A stretch of DNA of 64,000 bases from Alcaligenes faecalis (GCF_005311025.1 NZ_CP031747.1:496001-560000), one strand, 5' to 3'; numbered from the stretch's first letter, positions 8,502 through 16,925 are shown. Notes: generated from the letters alone by a model not told the origin. A program made the numbers and translations.

Positions 8502-9332
8502 ATGATGAAACAAGTCAGCACACAGCACTTGATGCTTCCCGATGGGGCCGAACTGCATTACGCAGAAATTGGGCAGCCCAGCGCATCTCGTCCATCCGTG
8601 CTCATGCTGCACTCCCTGTTTTTCAATGGAGGCATGTTCCTGCCCGTGATTCAGGCGTTGCAAAACGAATGGCACATTATTTGCCCGGATCATCGTAATC
8701 AGGGCTTGAGCACCGCAGGCCAGAAGCCCGCCACCATGCATCAGTTGGCACAGGACTACGCGTTCCTGGCCCAAGCACTGCGGATTTCTTCCTTGCATGT
8801 AGTGGGTAGCTCGATGGGAGGTTACGTGGCTCAGGAGCTGATGCAGCGCGCACCTCAGTTGGTCCGTTCTGCTGTCCTGTCTTGCTGCACCTCGATGGCA
8901 GAACAGCAGAAAGAGCGCTTTGACCAACTGGAAGCGCAACTGCGTCGGGATGGCGGTGCACCCTATGTCTCGGCCTTGCTGCAAACCATGTTTGGAGACG
9001 CCTTTCTGGCAAGCACAGACCTTGCTGCTCAGGCTCAGCAGGAGCAGTGGCGCGACTACTTCACACATTTGCCTCCCAGCATTGCCAACTCAGTCAATGG
9101 CGTGTTTGCCCGTCCTGACTATCAGTCTCTTTTGGCAGGCAATAGCACCCCTCATTTGTTGATCAGCGGTGCTTTGGACAGAGCTAAAAAGCCCGCTGAT
9201 ATGGAGCATATGCACAGCTTGCTTCCACACAGCACACATACGGTATTTGAGCAGTCCGGTCACACGGCGCCGGTTGAAGTGCCCGAAGCCTTCGCACTGC
9301 AAATTGAGAATTTTTGGAATCAAGTTAATTAA
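8502..9332 (+). CDS. Alpha/beta-hydrolase, first gene of the catabolic operon
   Basis: A 276-aa serine hydrolase of the alpha/beta fold, close in layout to 3-oxoadipate enol-lactonase and C-C-bond hydrolases. The nucleophile elbow is GSSMG with Ser104. The acid is probably Asp in SGALDRAKKP and the base His in SGHTAPVEVP. The oxyanion-hole region HSLFFNGGMF lies near residue 45. No signal peptide, so it is cytoplasmic. Starts at 8502 and 8505 are both possible; AGGAA at 8496-8500 suits 8505 better. In this operon it may open a lactone or hydrolyse a thioester or beta-diketone. The substrate cannot be read from the sequence. Confidence 0.85.
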   Translation: MMKQVSTQHLMLPDGAELHYAEIGQPSASRPSVLMLHSLFFNGGMFLPVIQALQNEWHIICPDHRNQGLSTAGQKPATMHQLAQDYAFLAQALRISSLHVVGSSMGGYVAQELMQRAPQLVRSAVLSCCTSMAEQQKERFDQLEAQLRRDGGAPYVSALLQTMFGDAFLASTDLAAQAQQEQWRDYFTHLPPSIANSVNGVFARPDYQSLLAGNSTPHLLISGALDRAKKPADMEHMHSLLPHSTHTVFEQSGHTAPVEVPEAFALQIENFWNQVN

Positions 9333-9350
9333 TGCTGCAAGGATTAATTC

Positions 9351-9788
9351 ATGCCAGTTACTGAATCTACTGAGCTGCCGACGGCGATGGCTTTCGGTGC
9401 AAATGCACAGCCGATACGAGATATTGCGTCAGACCAGGCTAGCCAGTTTGTTATTGAAGATGGAGCGGTCTTGTTGCGTGGCAGCCAGAGCCGTTCCAGC
9501 GGCAGCAAGGCTTTTCCTGTCCGTGAAGTGTGTATGGAAACGGGTGCTCGAGACATGCAAGACATGTTTTTTGGCCCATTTGGAAAGCTCTACAGTTTTT
9601 CCACCATTTATGTTTCCGCGTCGCGTCCCACGCCTTACACCTTGGGATATGTAGATTTTCCTAACGGAGTTCGTGTTTTGGCACACGTACGTTGTGAAGA
9701 CCTGAGCGCCTTGTATTGCGATATGCCTGTCAGTACTGCCACCGATGGCAATGACTGGTTTGTAACTCCTATGTCGGCGGAGAAGTAA
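9351..9788 (+). CDS. DUF35-type OB-fold protein, thiolase partner, zinc site mostly lost
   Basis: A 145-aa protein that fits the DUF35 family, small proteins with an N-terminal rubredoxin-like zinc ribbon and a C-terminal OB fold that are encoded next to and bind SCP2-type thiolases. The OB part (about residues 75-140) is recognisable: GKLYSFSTIYVS, then YTLGYVDFPNGVRVLAHV. The ribbon normally has two Cys-x-x-Cys pairs. Here the equivalent positions are Ser47, Ser50, Cys61 and Thr64, so three of four ligands are absent. The thiolase gene starts one base after its stop, which supports a complex. Family assignment is inference from fold pattern and neighbour. Confidence 0.72.
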   Translation: MPVTESTELPTAMAFGANAQPIRDIASDQASQFVIEDGAVLLRGSQSRSSGSKAFPVREVCMETGARDMQDMFFGPFGKLYSFSTIYVSASRPTPYTLGYVDFPNGVRVLAHVRCEDLSALYCDMPVSTATDGNDWFVTPMSAEK

Positions 9789-9789
9789 G

Positions 9790-10935
9790 GTGAGTGAAGC
9801 ATATGTAGTCGGCGCGGCCATGATTCCCATGGCTCGTCATAAAGAATCCAGCTATACCGGTTTGGCCTTGCCCGCAATCCTTAACGCGATGGCCAGTGCC
9901 GGTGTACAGGCTCAGGATATTGATGCTGTTGTTTGCGGCCACGCCTTTGGTGGCATGTTGACGGGACAGCGTCTGGTCAAGGAAATCGGTATTGGTACAG
10001 TGCCTGTCGTCAATTGCGATAACGCCTGCTCGGGTGGGGCCACGGCCATTCACTTGGCCTGGAAAGATATCCAGGCTGGTCGACACGATATCGTGCTGGT
10101 GATCGGTGTGGACAAGCTGACGCAGTTTGGCGGAGGCACCTTGCCTTTGGTGCAGGAGGATCCCGAGGTCCAGCAGGGCTTGGTGATGCCTGCAGTGTAT
10201 GGCATGCGTGCTCGTCGTTACCTGCATGAACGCAATCTGGGGCCAGAAGTTCTGGCGCAAGTCTCCATCAAGGCTCGCACACACAGTCAACATAATCCCT
10301 ATGCACAGTATCGTGATCCGCTGACGGTGGAACAGGTGCTGGCATCTCGTCCTATTTGTGACCCGCTGACCTTGCTGCAATGTTGCCCTACGGGTGACGG
10401 CGCGGCGGCCTTGATCATGGTGTCCGAGCGCGCCCTGAAACGTTTGCAGAAACCTGCCATGCGGGTCGCTGCGTCGGTGCTGCATTCCGGTCAGGCGACC
10501 AGCGGTTTTCGCGACATGACTCGTCCCGAGATTTCGGCGGAATCCGCCCGCGACGCCTACAAGATGGCGGGGATTACAGCCAAGGATCTGGATGCGGTTG
10601 AGCTGCATGACGCGTTTACAATCGCCGAACTTATTTATTACGAAGCACTAGGTTTGTGTGAGGTCGGGCAGTCTGCTCAGTTTCTGCTGGATGGCCGTAG
10701 TACCTACGGCGGTGATGTGGTGGTGAACCCCAGTGGCGGTTTGCTGGCCAAGGGTCACCCAGTGGGAGCAAGCGGTGTGGCCCAAGCCGTGGAAATGTAC
10801 TGGCAACTGACACACCAAGCCGGAGAACGTCAGGTTCCTGATGCTCGCTACGCCATGACTCACGTCACGGGTGGCGGTATTGCGGGCCTTGATCATGGTG
10901 CTTGTGCAATCCATATTTTTGAAGCCCAGATATGA
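9790..10935 (+). CDS. SCP2-type thiolase / acyl-CoA acyltransferase
   Basis: A 381-aa thiolase-fold enzyme that probably cleaves a 3-oxoacyl-CoA with CoA. The acylated cysteine is Cys80 in NACSGG. His273 sits in ELHDAF and His323 in GHPVGASG. The C-terminal second catalytic cysteine of classical thiolases is absent: the equivalent loop reads THVTGGG, as in the SCP-x/SCP2 thiolase branch that works with DUF35 proteins. Start is GTG at 9790, one base after the DUF35 stop. The stop overlaps the IclR gene by four bases (ATGA). The retained Cys80 argues against it being an Ltp2-type aldolase, which lacks this residue. Confidence 0.88.
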   Translation: MSEAYVVGAAMIPMARHKESSYTGLALPAILNAMASAGVQAQDIDAVVCGHAFGGMLTGQRLVKEIGIGTVPVVNCDNACSGGATAIHLAWKDIQAGRHDIVLVIGVDKLTQFGGGTLPLVQEDPEVQQGLVMPAVYGMRARRYLHERNLGPEVLAQVSIKARTHSQHNPYAQYRDPLTVEQVLASRPICDPLTLLQCCPTGDGAAALIMVSERALKRLQKPAMRVAASVLHSGQATSGFRDMTRPEISAESARDAYKMAGITAKDLDAVELHDAFTIAELIYYEALGLCEVGQSAQFLLDGRSTYGGDVVVNPSGGLLAKGHPVGASGVAQAVEMYWQLTHQAGERQVPDARYAMTHVTGGGIAGLDHGACAIHIFEAQI

Positions 10936-11738
10936 CCACACAAAACACGTCCACCTCTACTAGTTCAACCGGAACCGTAAGCCGTGCGCTTCAGCTATTG
11001 GCTGTCTTGGCAGAGTCCAACGGCCCGGTAACCGTCAAGCAAGTGTCCGAGCAAATGGGCCTGGCCCCTTCAACAGCTCACCGCTTGCTGAATCTGCTGC
11101 GTAAAGATGATTTTGTTGCGGTGGTCAGTGGTGGAAGTGGTTTGTACAGCATCGGGCCTGAATTTTATCGAGTAGCGGCGCAAGTGATGAGCGCTGAATC
11201 CAAGCCTGCATTGGCACAAAAATCGCTGGACGAGATTGCTTCCGAGTTCAACGAGACGGTCCTGTTTGGCACGTATGCCGTCAGCGAGTCTGCCATGAGT
11301 TTTGCCGCCATCGCACGAGGCGAGCACAAGCTGCAATATCAGATTGATTTGCACAAGCCCATGTCCCTGGTCTGGGGGGCTTCCGGCAAGGCTATTTTGG
11401 CGTATCTGGATCAGGACACGATAGAGCGTGTGTATGCCAAGGCCGAGACCTCTCCGGCGCAAGATGCACCTTTGCCTGCTTTGGAGTCGCTCCTGGCAGA
11501 GCTGAGCGAAGTGCGCCAGAACGGCTATGCCCACAGCATGAGCGAGAAGTTGCCTGATGCACGCGGGGTTGCTGCCCCTGTTTTTGATAACCACGGCATT
11601 GTGGGCTGTATTTGTTTGACCATGCCCACCACCCGTGTGCCCAGTGCAGGTTTGAGTGCCATTACCGCTGCCGTTATTCATCATGCCGAAAAACTGTCCG
11701 AGATGTTCGGATACCGACATAGAAAAACCAAATTATGA
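10932..11738 (+). CDS. IclR-family transcriptional regulator
   Basis: A 268-aa regulator with an N-terminal winged helix (TVSRALQLLAVLAESNGPVTV, then SEQMGLAPSTAHRLLNLLRK, about residues 15-65) and a C-terminal IclR effector domain that ends near RHRKTKL. The effector domain usually binds an aromatic or carboxylic pathway substrate or intermediate. It sits inside the operon with ATGA overlaps on both sides, so it is co-transcribed with the enzymes it probably controls. The perfect dyad at 8473-8489 is the best candidate binding site. Whether it activates or represses cannot be seen. Confidence 0.93.
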   Translation: MTTQNTSTSTSSTGTVSRALQLLAVLAESNGPVTVKQVSEQMGLAPSTAHRLLNLLRKDDFVAVVSGGSGLYSIGPEFYRVAAQVMSAESKPALAQKSLDEIASEFNETVLFGTYAVSESAMSFAAIARGEHKLQYQIDLHKPMSLVWGASGKAILAYLDQDTIERVYAKAETSPAQDAPLPALESLLAELSEVRQNGYAHSMSEKLPDARGVAAPVFDNHGIVGCICLTMPTTRVPSAGLSAITAAVIHHAEKLSEMFGYRHRKTKL

Positions 11739-12961
11739 GTCATACCGCTACCGCTCAGCCCCTGGCAGGCTATAAGGTCATCGACCTCACTACCTTTTTG
11801 TCCGGCCCCTTCTGCACACAAGTGCTGGGGGACCTGGGGGCTGAAGTGGTCAAGATCGAGGCACCGGAAGGTGACTCCAGTCGCAGTATTCCCCCCCATT
11901 TTGTGGGTGAGGATAGTGCTTACTATCTGAGTATTAATCGCAATAAAAGCAGTTTGGCGGTGAATCTGAAAACCGCTGAAGGGCTGGACCTGGTTCGACA
12001 ACTGATCCTGAAAGCGGATGTGGTTGTGGAAAATTACCGCCCGGGCGTGGCGGCCCGTCTGGGCCTGGACCCACAAGCCTTGTGTGAAGAACACCCCGGT
12101 CTGGTCTGGGCGTCCATTAGTGGTTTTGGGCAAACCGGCCCGGACCGTGACAAACCTGCTTACGACATGATTGTGCAAGCCTTGTCAGGCGTCATGAGCC
12201 TGACCGGCGAAGAAGGCAGACCAGCCGTACGTTTGGGCATTCCAGCCGGTGATACGGTCGCTGGCTTGTACGCGACTATCGCCATCAATGCCGCCCTGGC
12301 CGACAGGGAACGTACCGGTAAAGGCCGGATTGTGGATGTGGCGATGCTGGATTGCCAGTTGGCCATGCTGTCTTATCAAAGTGCCTATGCCTTGATTGCG
12401 GGAGTGACGCCCGCTCCCCAGGGGGCCAAGCATGACTCTATTCCTACCTACCGCTCTTTCCGGGGTGGTGATGGCCGCGAGTTTGTGGTGACGGCCAATA
12501 CCGAGAGAATGTGGCAAGGCTTGTGTCGTGTACTGGGCCTGGAGTCGCTCCTTGATGATGAACGCTTCCAGACTGGTGCCAGTCGCCTGAAAAACAAACA
12601 TGCCTTGTGGGAGCAGCTTGAAAGCGCTTTCGCGACACAGGCGGCTGCTTATTGGATTCCATTATTGGAAGAGCACAGTGTCCCGGTTGCGCTGATCCAG
12701 TCCGTGCCAGAGGCATTGGCACATGCACGCGATTCAGAACGCAGCATGATTCTGGCCCTTCAAAATGAAGATCACAGTATTGAGGTCGTTGGAAACCCCA
12801 TCAAATTTGTGGGCGCCGAAGCCACTCCATCTCGTTTCCCTCCCAGGAAGGGCGAGGATGATGCGCGCGTGTTGGGTGAGTGGTTAAGCCTGTCTGCTGA
12901 AGTCGTGTCGTCTTTACAAAGTAAAGGCGTGTTGTTGAACAGTACGTGCAGCCAAGCATGA
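11735..12961 (+). CDS. Type III (CaiB/BaiF) CoA-transferase
   Basis: A 408-aa family III CoA-transferase that moves CoA from a donor thioester to a carboxylic acid through an aspartyl intermediate. The catalytic Asp is probably Asp173 in GIPAGDTVAGL. The N-terminus GYKVIDLTTFLSGPF and GDLGAEVVKIE, and GRIVDVAMLD after the catalytic loop, are typical. It likely activates the acid imported by the TRAP system so the thiolase can act later. Start and stop both overlap neighbours as ATGA. Donor and acceptor are unknown. Racemase members of the same superfamily are a less likely alternative. Confidence 0.9.
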   Translation: MSHTATAQPLAGYKVIDLTTFLSGPFCTQVLGDLGAEVVKIEAPEGDSSRSIPPHFVGEDSAYYLSINRNKSSLAVNLKTAEGLDLVRQLILKADVVVENYRPGVAARLGLDPQALCEEHPGLVWASISGFGQTGPDRDKPAYDMIVQALSGVMSLTGEEGRPAVRLGIPAGDTVAGLYATIAINAALADRERTGKGRIVDVAMLDCQLAMLSYQSAYALIAGVTPAPQGAKHDSIPTYRSFRGGDGREFVVTANTERMWQGLCRVLGLESLLDDERFQTGASRLKNKHALWEQLESAFATQAAAYWIPLLEEHSVPVALIQSVPEALAHARDSERSMILALQNEDHSIEVVGNPIKFVGAEATPSRFPPRKGEDDARVLGEWLSLSAEVVSSLQSKGVLLNSTCSQA

Positions 12962-13791
12962 CGACCCCATTGGCCAGGCTTCCTTACCCCGGGTCCTTGC
13001 TCGTTGCGCAGAAGGGCACGAGCGGCGATGAATGTGTCATTGCCTTGCACTCCATCGGGGTCGATGCGCGTTCCTTTGACGCACTGTTCAGCCACTTGGC
13101 TGCCGATTATCCGTGTCTGAGTTACGACCTGCGAGGCCATGGCTCGGCCGCTGCATTGTCGCAGTTCGACCTGGACACCTTGGTGGATGATGCCGTCAAG
13201 GTGGTGGAGTCCTGCCGTTTTGACAAGGTTCATTTGCTGGGGCATTCGATTGGTGGGGTGATTGCGGCGTTGGCAGCGGCCAGGCTGGCCGATCGTCCCT
13301 CTAAAAAGGTGCAAAGCCTGAGCATTGTCGCCAGCCCGCCGATGGGCTTGGCGGTATTTGGTGAACGTGCCCAGGCCATGCAGCATGAAAGTCGTCAAAC
13401 CATTGTAGAGACCACCATGCAGCGCTGGTTTGGTGGCCTGGAGACCAGCCCTGAGCTAGCCCAGGCCATGCAATACGCAGAGCAACAGCTCAGCCTGGTT
13501 CCGGTGCAGACATTGCTGAGCAGTTGGCAAAGTCTTGCCCAGTTTTCCGGGTACGGTGAGCTGGCGGCGCACTTGCCGGCCACTTTGCTGCTGACGGGCA
13601 GTCAGGATCTGTCTACGCCCGCCAGTGCCATGCAGATCATCCTGGATGCCTTGCACAAGGCGGGCAAGACACAGACAGCCCTGCACATTATTGATGGGGG
13701 AGGGCACATGTTGCCGCTGACCCCGCCCGATACCTTGATGGACTTGCTATTGGCGCATTTCAAGGCGTCTGGCACCACACATTTTCGCTAG
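12958..13791 (+). CDS. Second alpha/beta-hydrolase of the catabolic operon
   Basis: A 277-aa alpha/beta-fold hydrolase. The nucleophile elbow is GHSIG with Ser97; the acid is probably Asp in GSQDLSTP and the base His in GGGHMLPL. VIALHSIGVDARSFDAL supplies the oxyanion-hole region, as in enol-lactonase and MhpC-like enzymes. The ATG at 12958 forms the ATGA overlap used throughout this operon. An upstream in-frame ATG at 12946 would add four residues. It is only distantly similar to the first hydrolase at 8502, so the two are unlikely to be a recent duplication and may act on different bonds. No signal peptide. Confidence 0.85.
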   Translation: MTTPLARLPYPGSLLVAQKGTSGDECVIALHSIGVDARSFDALFSHLAADYPCLSYDLRGHGSAAALSQFDLDTLVDDAVKVVESCRFDKVHLLGHSIGGVIAALAAARLADRPSKKVQSLSIVASPPMGLAVFGERAQAMQHESRQTIVETTMQRWFGGLETSPELAQAMQYAEQQLSLVPVQTLLSSWQSLAQFSGYGELAAHLPATLLLTGSQDLSTPASAMQIILDALHKAGKTQTALHIIDGGGHMLPLTPPDTLMDLLLAHFKASGTTHFR

Positions 13792-13799
13792 GAACGCTT

Positions 13800-14546
13800 A
13801 TGTCAGACTTTACAGGCCGAATTGTTGTTGTCACAGGTGCCGCAGCAGGCATAGGCCAGGCTGTATGCCAGCACCTGCTGGAACTGGGCGCCATTGTTGG
13901 CGGTATTGACCGTCAGCCGGAGGGCATTCCGGAAGGGGCCACGGCTTTGATTGCCGATGTGACCGATCAGGCATCCTTGAATCGGGCGCTGGCCGGGTTT
14001 GCCCAGGAACAGGGTCGTATTGATGTCTTGGTCAACAACGCCGGTGTGAGCTTTGTGGGCACGATAGAAGATGGCAGTGACGAAGACTGGCTACGCATTT
14101 TTAACATCAACGTGCTGGGCTATATGCGTAGTACGCGTGCGTGTTTGCCGTATTTGCGTCAGTCGAAAAATGCCGTGATCGTCAATATGTCTTCCTGCAC
14201 CGCGATCAATGGTTTACCCGAGCGTGCGCTGTATTCAGCCAGCAAAGGGGCGATCCAGTCCATGACACTGGCCATGTCCGCCGATTTGATTGCCGAGCAG
14301 ATTCGCGTAGTGGGTATCGCCCCCGCGACCGTAGACACCCCCTTCATGACCGAGCTGGCCAATCGCACTAGTGATCCGGTGGCCAAGCGCAATGAGTTTC
14401 ACCGTCGCCAACCCACCGGGCAAATGGTACAGCCCGAGGAGGTTGCTCGCCTGGTTGCCCACGTTGCCCATCCGGGTGCGCTGTCCTACACCGGCACCAT
14501 CATCAATATTGATGGTGGTATGGCTACCTTGCGTATGCCTGCCTGA
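13800..14546 (+). CDS. Short-chain dehydrogenase/reductase (first of two)
   Basis: A 248-aa classical SDR. The cofactor motif TGAAAGIG is at residues 13-20, with NNAG near 80. The catalytic Ser is in NMSS, Tyr145 and Lys149 in YSASK. Asp near residue 38 (GIDRQP) after the second strand suggests NAD(H) rather than NADP(H). It would oxidise a secondary alcohol, such as a ring hydroxyl or 3-hydroxyacyl-CoA, to a ketone. It starts 8 bases after the hydrolase stop. It differs clearly from the next SDR, so two different alcohol steps are likely. Confidence 0.9.
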   Translation: MSDFTGRIVVVTGAAAGIGQAVCQHLLELGAIVGGIDRQPEGIPEGATALIADVTDQASLNRALAGFAQEQGRIDVLVNNAGVSFVGTIEDGSDEDWLRIFNINVLGYMRSTRACLPYLRQSKNAVIVNMSSCTAINGLPERALYSASKGAIQSMTLAMSADLIAEQIRVVGIAPATVDTPFMTELANRTSDPVAKRNEFHRRQPTGQMVQPEEVARLVAHVAHPGALSYTGTIINIDGGMATLRMPA

Positions 14547-14584
14547 ACACATTCATACCCATACCAATCAAAGAAGGAACTATC

Positions 14585-15340
14585 GTGAGATTTGAAAATA
14601 AAACAGTGATTATCACCGGAGCGGGCCAAGGGATTGGTCGTGCCTACGCGCAAGAATTTGCCAAGGCCGGTGCTGCAGTGGTGGTTGCTGATTTGAACAT
14701 CGAAAAAGCACAGGCTGTTGCCGCAGAAATTCAGGCAGAAAATGGTCAGGCACTGGCCGTCAAGGTCGATGTGTCGGACGACAAGAGTACGGCCGAGATG
14801 GTTGCACAGGCAGTCAAAGCCTTCGGCACAGTAGACGTGCTGATTAACAATGCGGCCGTTTTCTCGACTCTGAAAATGAAGCCATTTGAAGAAATCGACG
14901 CCGACGAGTGGGACTTTGTGATGGGCGTGAATGCCCGTGGTGTCTTTAACTGCATCAAGGCGGTATCGCCCTTCATGAAGCAGCAACAAAGCGGCAAGAT
15001 CATCAATATTTCTTCCAGTGTTGTGGTTACGGGCCGCGCGAATTACGCGCACTACGTGGCCTCCAAAGGGGCGGTTGTCGCCTTGACCCGCGCCCTGGCC
15101 ACCGAGCTGGGTGAATACTGCATCAACGTCAATGCCATCAGCCCGCACGGCATTGTGACCGAAGTGCCACGCGACACCATTCGTCCAGAGCAATGGGACG
15201 CCATCATCGCTGCCCAAACCCTGAAACGCAAAGGGGATGTCAGCGACATGATCGGCGCCACCATGTTCCTGGCTTCCGATGAAAGCAAATACATCACGGG
15301 TCAGACACTGAATGTGGATGCTGGTCTGCGTTTTAACTAA
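14585..15340 (+). CDS. Short-chain dehydrogenase/reductase (second of two)
   Basis: A 251-aa classical SDR starting at GTG, with AAGGAA about 6 bases upstream. TGAGQGIG binds the dinucleotide; ADLN after the second strand favours NAD(H). The catalytic Ser is in NISSS and Tyr157/Lys161 in YVASK. The C-terminus SDMIGATMFLASDESKYITG and LNVDAGLRFN are typical of FabG-like and cyclohexanol-type dehydrogenases. Together with the SDR at 13800 it could carry out successive alcohol oxidations in the pathway. Confidence 0.9.
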   Translation: MRFENKTVIITGAGQGIGRAYAQEFAKAGAAVVVADLNIEKAQAVAAEIQAENGQALAVKVDVSDDKSTAEMVAQAVKAFGTVDVLINNAAVFSTLKMKPFEEIDADEWDFVMGVNARGVFNCIKAVSPFMKQQQSGKIINISSSVVVTGRANYAHYVASKGAVVALTRALATELGEYCINVNAISPHGIVTEVPRDTIRPEQWDAIIAAQTLKRKGDVSDMIGATMFLASDESKYITGQTLNVDAGLRFN

Positions 15341-15366
15341 TCCCACTTGGCAAGAGGCTTCCAAGC

Positions 15367-15900
15367 ATGAGTGCACATAACTTCACCATCACCCGTTCTT
15401 CCAACCGCAAACACCTTATCGCTGTGATTGATGGCCCGAACATGTCGAGCCTGGGTAAGCGCAGCAAAAAAGTCTATGGAAACATTCAGTCCCTGGACGA
15501 GCTCAAGGCGTGTGTGCGCAACTTTGGTGAGCAGTTGGGTGTAGAGGTCGAAAATTTTTCGTCCAACCACATGGGCGATATTTTGGAATACATCCACGAG
15601 TCCGCTCATCGGGTAGATGGCTACCTGATCAATCCCGCTGGCCTGACCACAATTGGGGAAGGCGTGCGTCATGCCCTGGAAGACACTGAGCTGCCTGTGA
15701 TGGAAGTTCACTTTTCGAATATTGCTGCAAGTGCAGGCGCGGCCCGTGGTTTGGGCGGTGGCAGCATTCAGTCCAGCTTCACTCATACCGCTACTGGCAT
15801 TTGCATGGGCATGCGTCATTACAGCTATCTGGCTGCCTTGACCGCCATGACCCTGGCTCTGGATGATCAAAGCTTCCTGGGCCGTCCTTCCGGTCAGTAG
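15367..15900 (+). CDS. Divergent type II 3-dehydroquinate dehydratase-like protein
   Basis: A 177-aa member of the AroQ fold. The N-terminal DGPNMSSLGKR, loop Tyr in KKVYG, INPAGLT and EVHFSN mark the family. Compared with M. tuberculosis AroQ, retained residues are Asn25 (N12), Arg32 (R19), Tyr37 (Y24), Asn89 (N75), Glu113 (E99), His115 (H101) and Arg150 (R112). The equivalent of His81 is Thr95, and about 24 extra residues rich in Gly, Ala and Ser lie between the EVHFSN strand and RHYSY. A housekeeping AroQ would be about 145 aa and would not sit between an SDR and a TRAP transporter. It may be a dehydratase for another cyclic beta-hydroxy ketone. Function is inferred, not known. Confidence 0.75.
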   Translation: MSAHNFTITRSSNRKHLIAVIDGPNMSSLGKRSKKVYGNIQSLDELKACVRNFGEQLGVEVENFSSNHMGDILEYIHESAHRVDGYLINPAGLTTIGEGVRHALEDTELPVMEVHFSNIAASAGAARGLGGGSIQSSFTHTATGICMGMRHYSYLAALTAMTLALDDQSFLGRPSGQ

Positions 15901-15939
15901 TCCACCTCTTTTCATATAACGATTAATACGGAGGAAGAC

Positions 15940-16917
15940 ATGAAAAAGTTTTCTCTACTCGCTACCGTTTTTGCCGCTGTTGGCTTGTTCAGCAGCGTTG
16001 CCGCTCAGGCAGAAATCAAACCCGTTACGCTGAAGTTTGCGCATATCTATGCTGCCCAGGATCACTGGGGGCAAACCGCAGAGCGCTTCAAGGCTGCTGT
16101 TGAAGAGCGTTCGGGCGGGAAAATCAAGATCAATATCGACGCCAATGGCTTGACCGGTGACTGGCCCCAGTCCATCGAAGGTTTGCGCATGGGTACCAAC
16201 CACATTGTGCTGCAAAGTGTGGGAGCACTGGACCGCTACGCGAAATCGGCCGGTGTCGAAGCCTACCCCTACCTGATTCGCGATATGGATCACTACCGTG
16301 CGGTTTATACCGGTCCTGTCGGCCAGGAACTGTATGACCAGATCGCCAAGGAAAGCGGGTTCAAGCTGGTGGGGGCGGCCTATCGTGGCGCTCGTTATCT
16401 GACTTCGAACCGGGTGATTCAAAACCCGGACGATTTGCATGGCCTGAAAATGCGTGTCCCGCCACTGCGCATGTATCGCAGCACCTGGACCACGCTGGGT
16501 GCCAGCCCGGTGCCTATGGGCATGGCTGAGCTGTTCACTTCCCTGCAGCACGGCATGATTGATGGCCAGGAAAACCCCCTGGAAGTGATCAAGAACGTCA
16601 ATCTGTTCGAGGTGCAAAAGAACGTGGCTGAAACTCAGCACACCATTGGCGCCATGACCTTGATCTACTCGGACGCCTACTTCAAGAAACTGCCTGAAGA
16701 AACACGCCAGATTCTGCAGGAAGAGGGCGAGCGTGTCATGAAGGAAGCCACGGATCGCATGATCGTGGAAGAAGAAAACATGAAGCAGTTCCTGATCGGA
16801 AAAGGCATGGTATTTAACGCGGTCGACCGCGAAGCCTTTGCGACCAAGATTAAAGCCATGGATGCAGAGTTCCCCGAGCTGCAGGTTTGGCTGGATAAAA
16901 TCCGCGCCGTTCAATAA
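15940..16917 (+). CDS. TRAP transporter substrate-binding protein (DctP family)
   Basis: The periplasmic receptor of a tripartite ATP-independent transporter, 325 aa. The signal peptide runs through SSVAAQA, with cleavage predicted before EIKPVTL. The mature protein opens with TLKFAHIYAAQDHWGQTAERF, the standard DctP pattern, and ends with a helix around FPELQVWLDKIRAVQ. DctP proteins bind organic acids through a conserved arginine; YRGARYLTSNR near residue 150 probably holds it. GGAGG lies 8 bases before the ATG. A perfect 10-bp hairpin follows the stop at 16926-16954. The ligand is presumably the acid degraded by the upstream enzymes. Confidence 0.93.
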   Translation: MKKFSLLATVFAAVGLFSSVAAQAEIKPVTLKFAHIYAAQDHWGQTAERFKAAVEERSGGKIKINIDANGLTGDWPQSIEGLRMGTNHIVLQSVGALDRYAKSAGVEAYPYLIRDMDHYRAVYTGPVGQELYDQIAKESGFKLVGAAYRGARYLTSNRVIQNPDDLHGLKMRVPPLRMYRSTWTTLGASPVPMGMAELFTSLQHGMIDGQENPLEVIKNVNLFEVQKNVAETQHTIGAMTLIYSDAYFKKLPEETRQILQEEGERVMKEATDRMIVEEENMKQFLIGKGMVFNAVDREAFATKIKAMDAEFPELQVWLDKIRAVQ

Positions 16918-16925
16918 TGAAAAGA

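Noticed and set aside
15367-15900. Calling this gene the housekeeping aroQ
   Set aside because: The insertion, the His-to-Thr change and the catabolic context argue against the shikimate-pathway role, though shared activity cannot be excluded.
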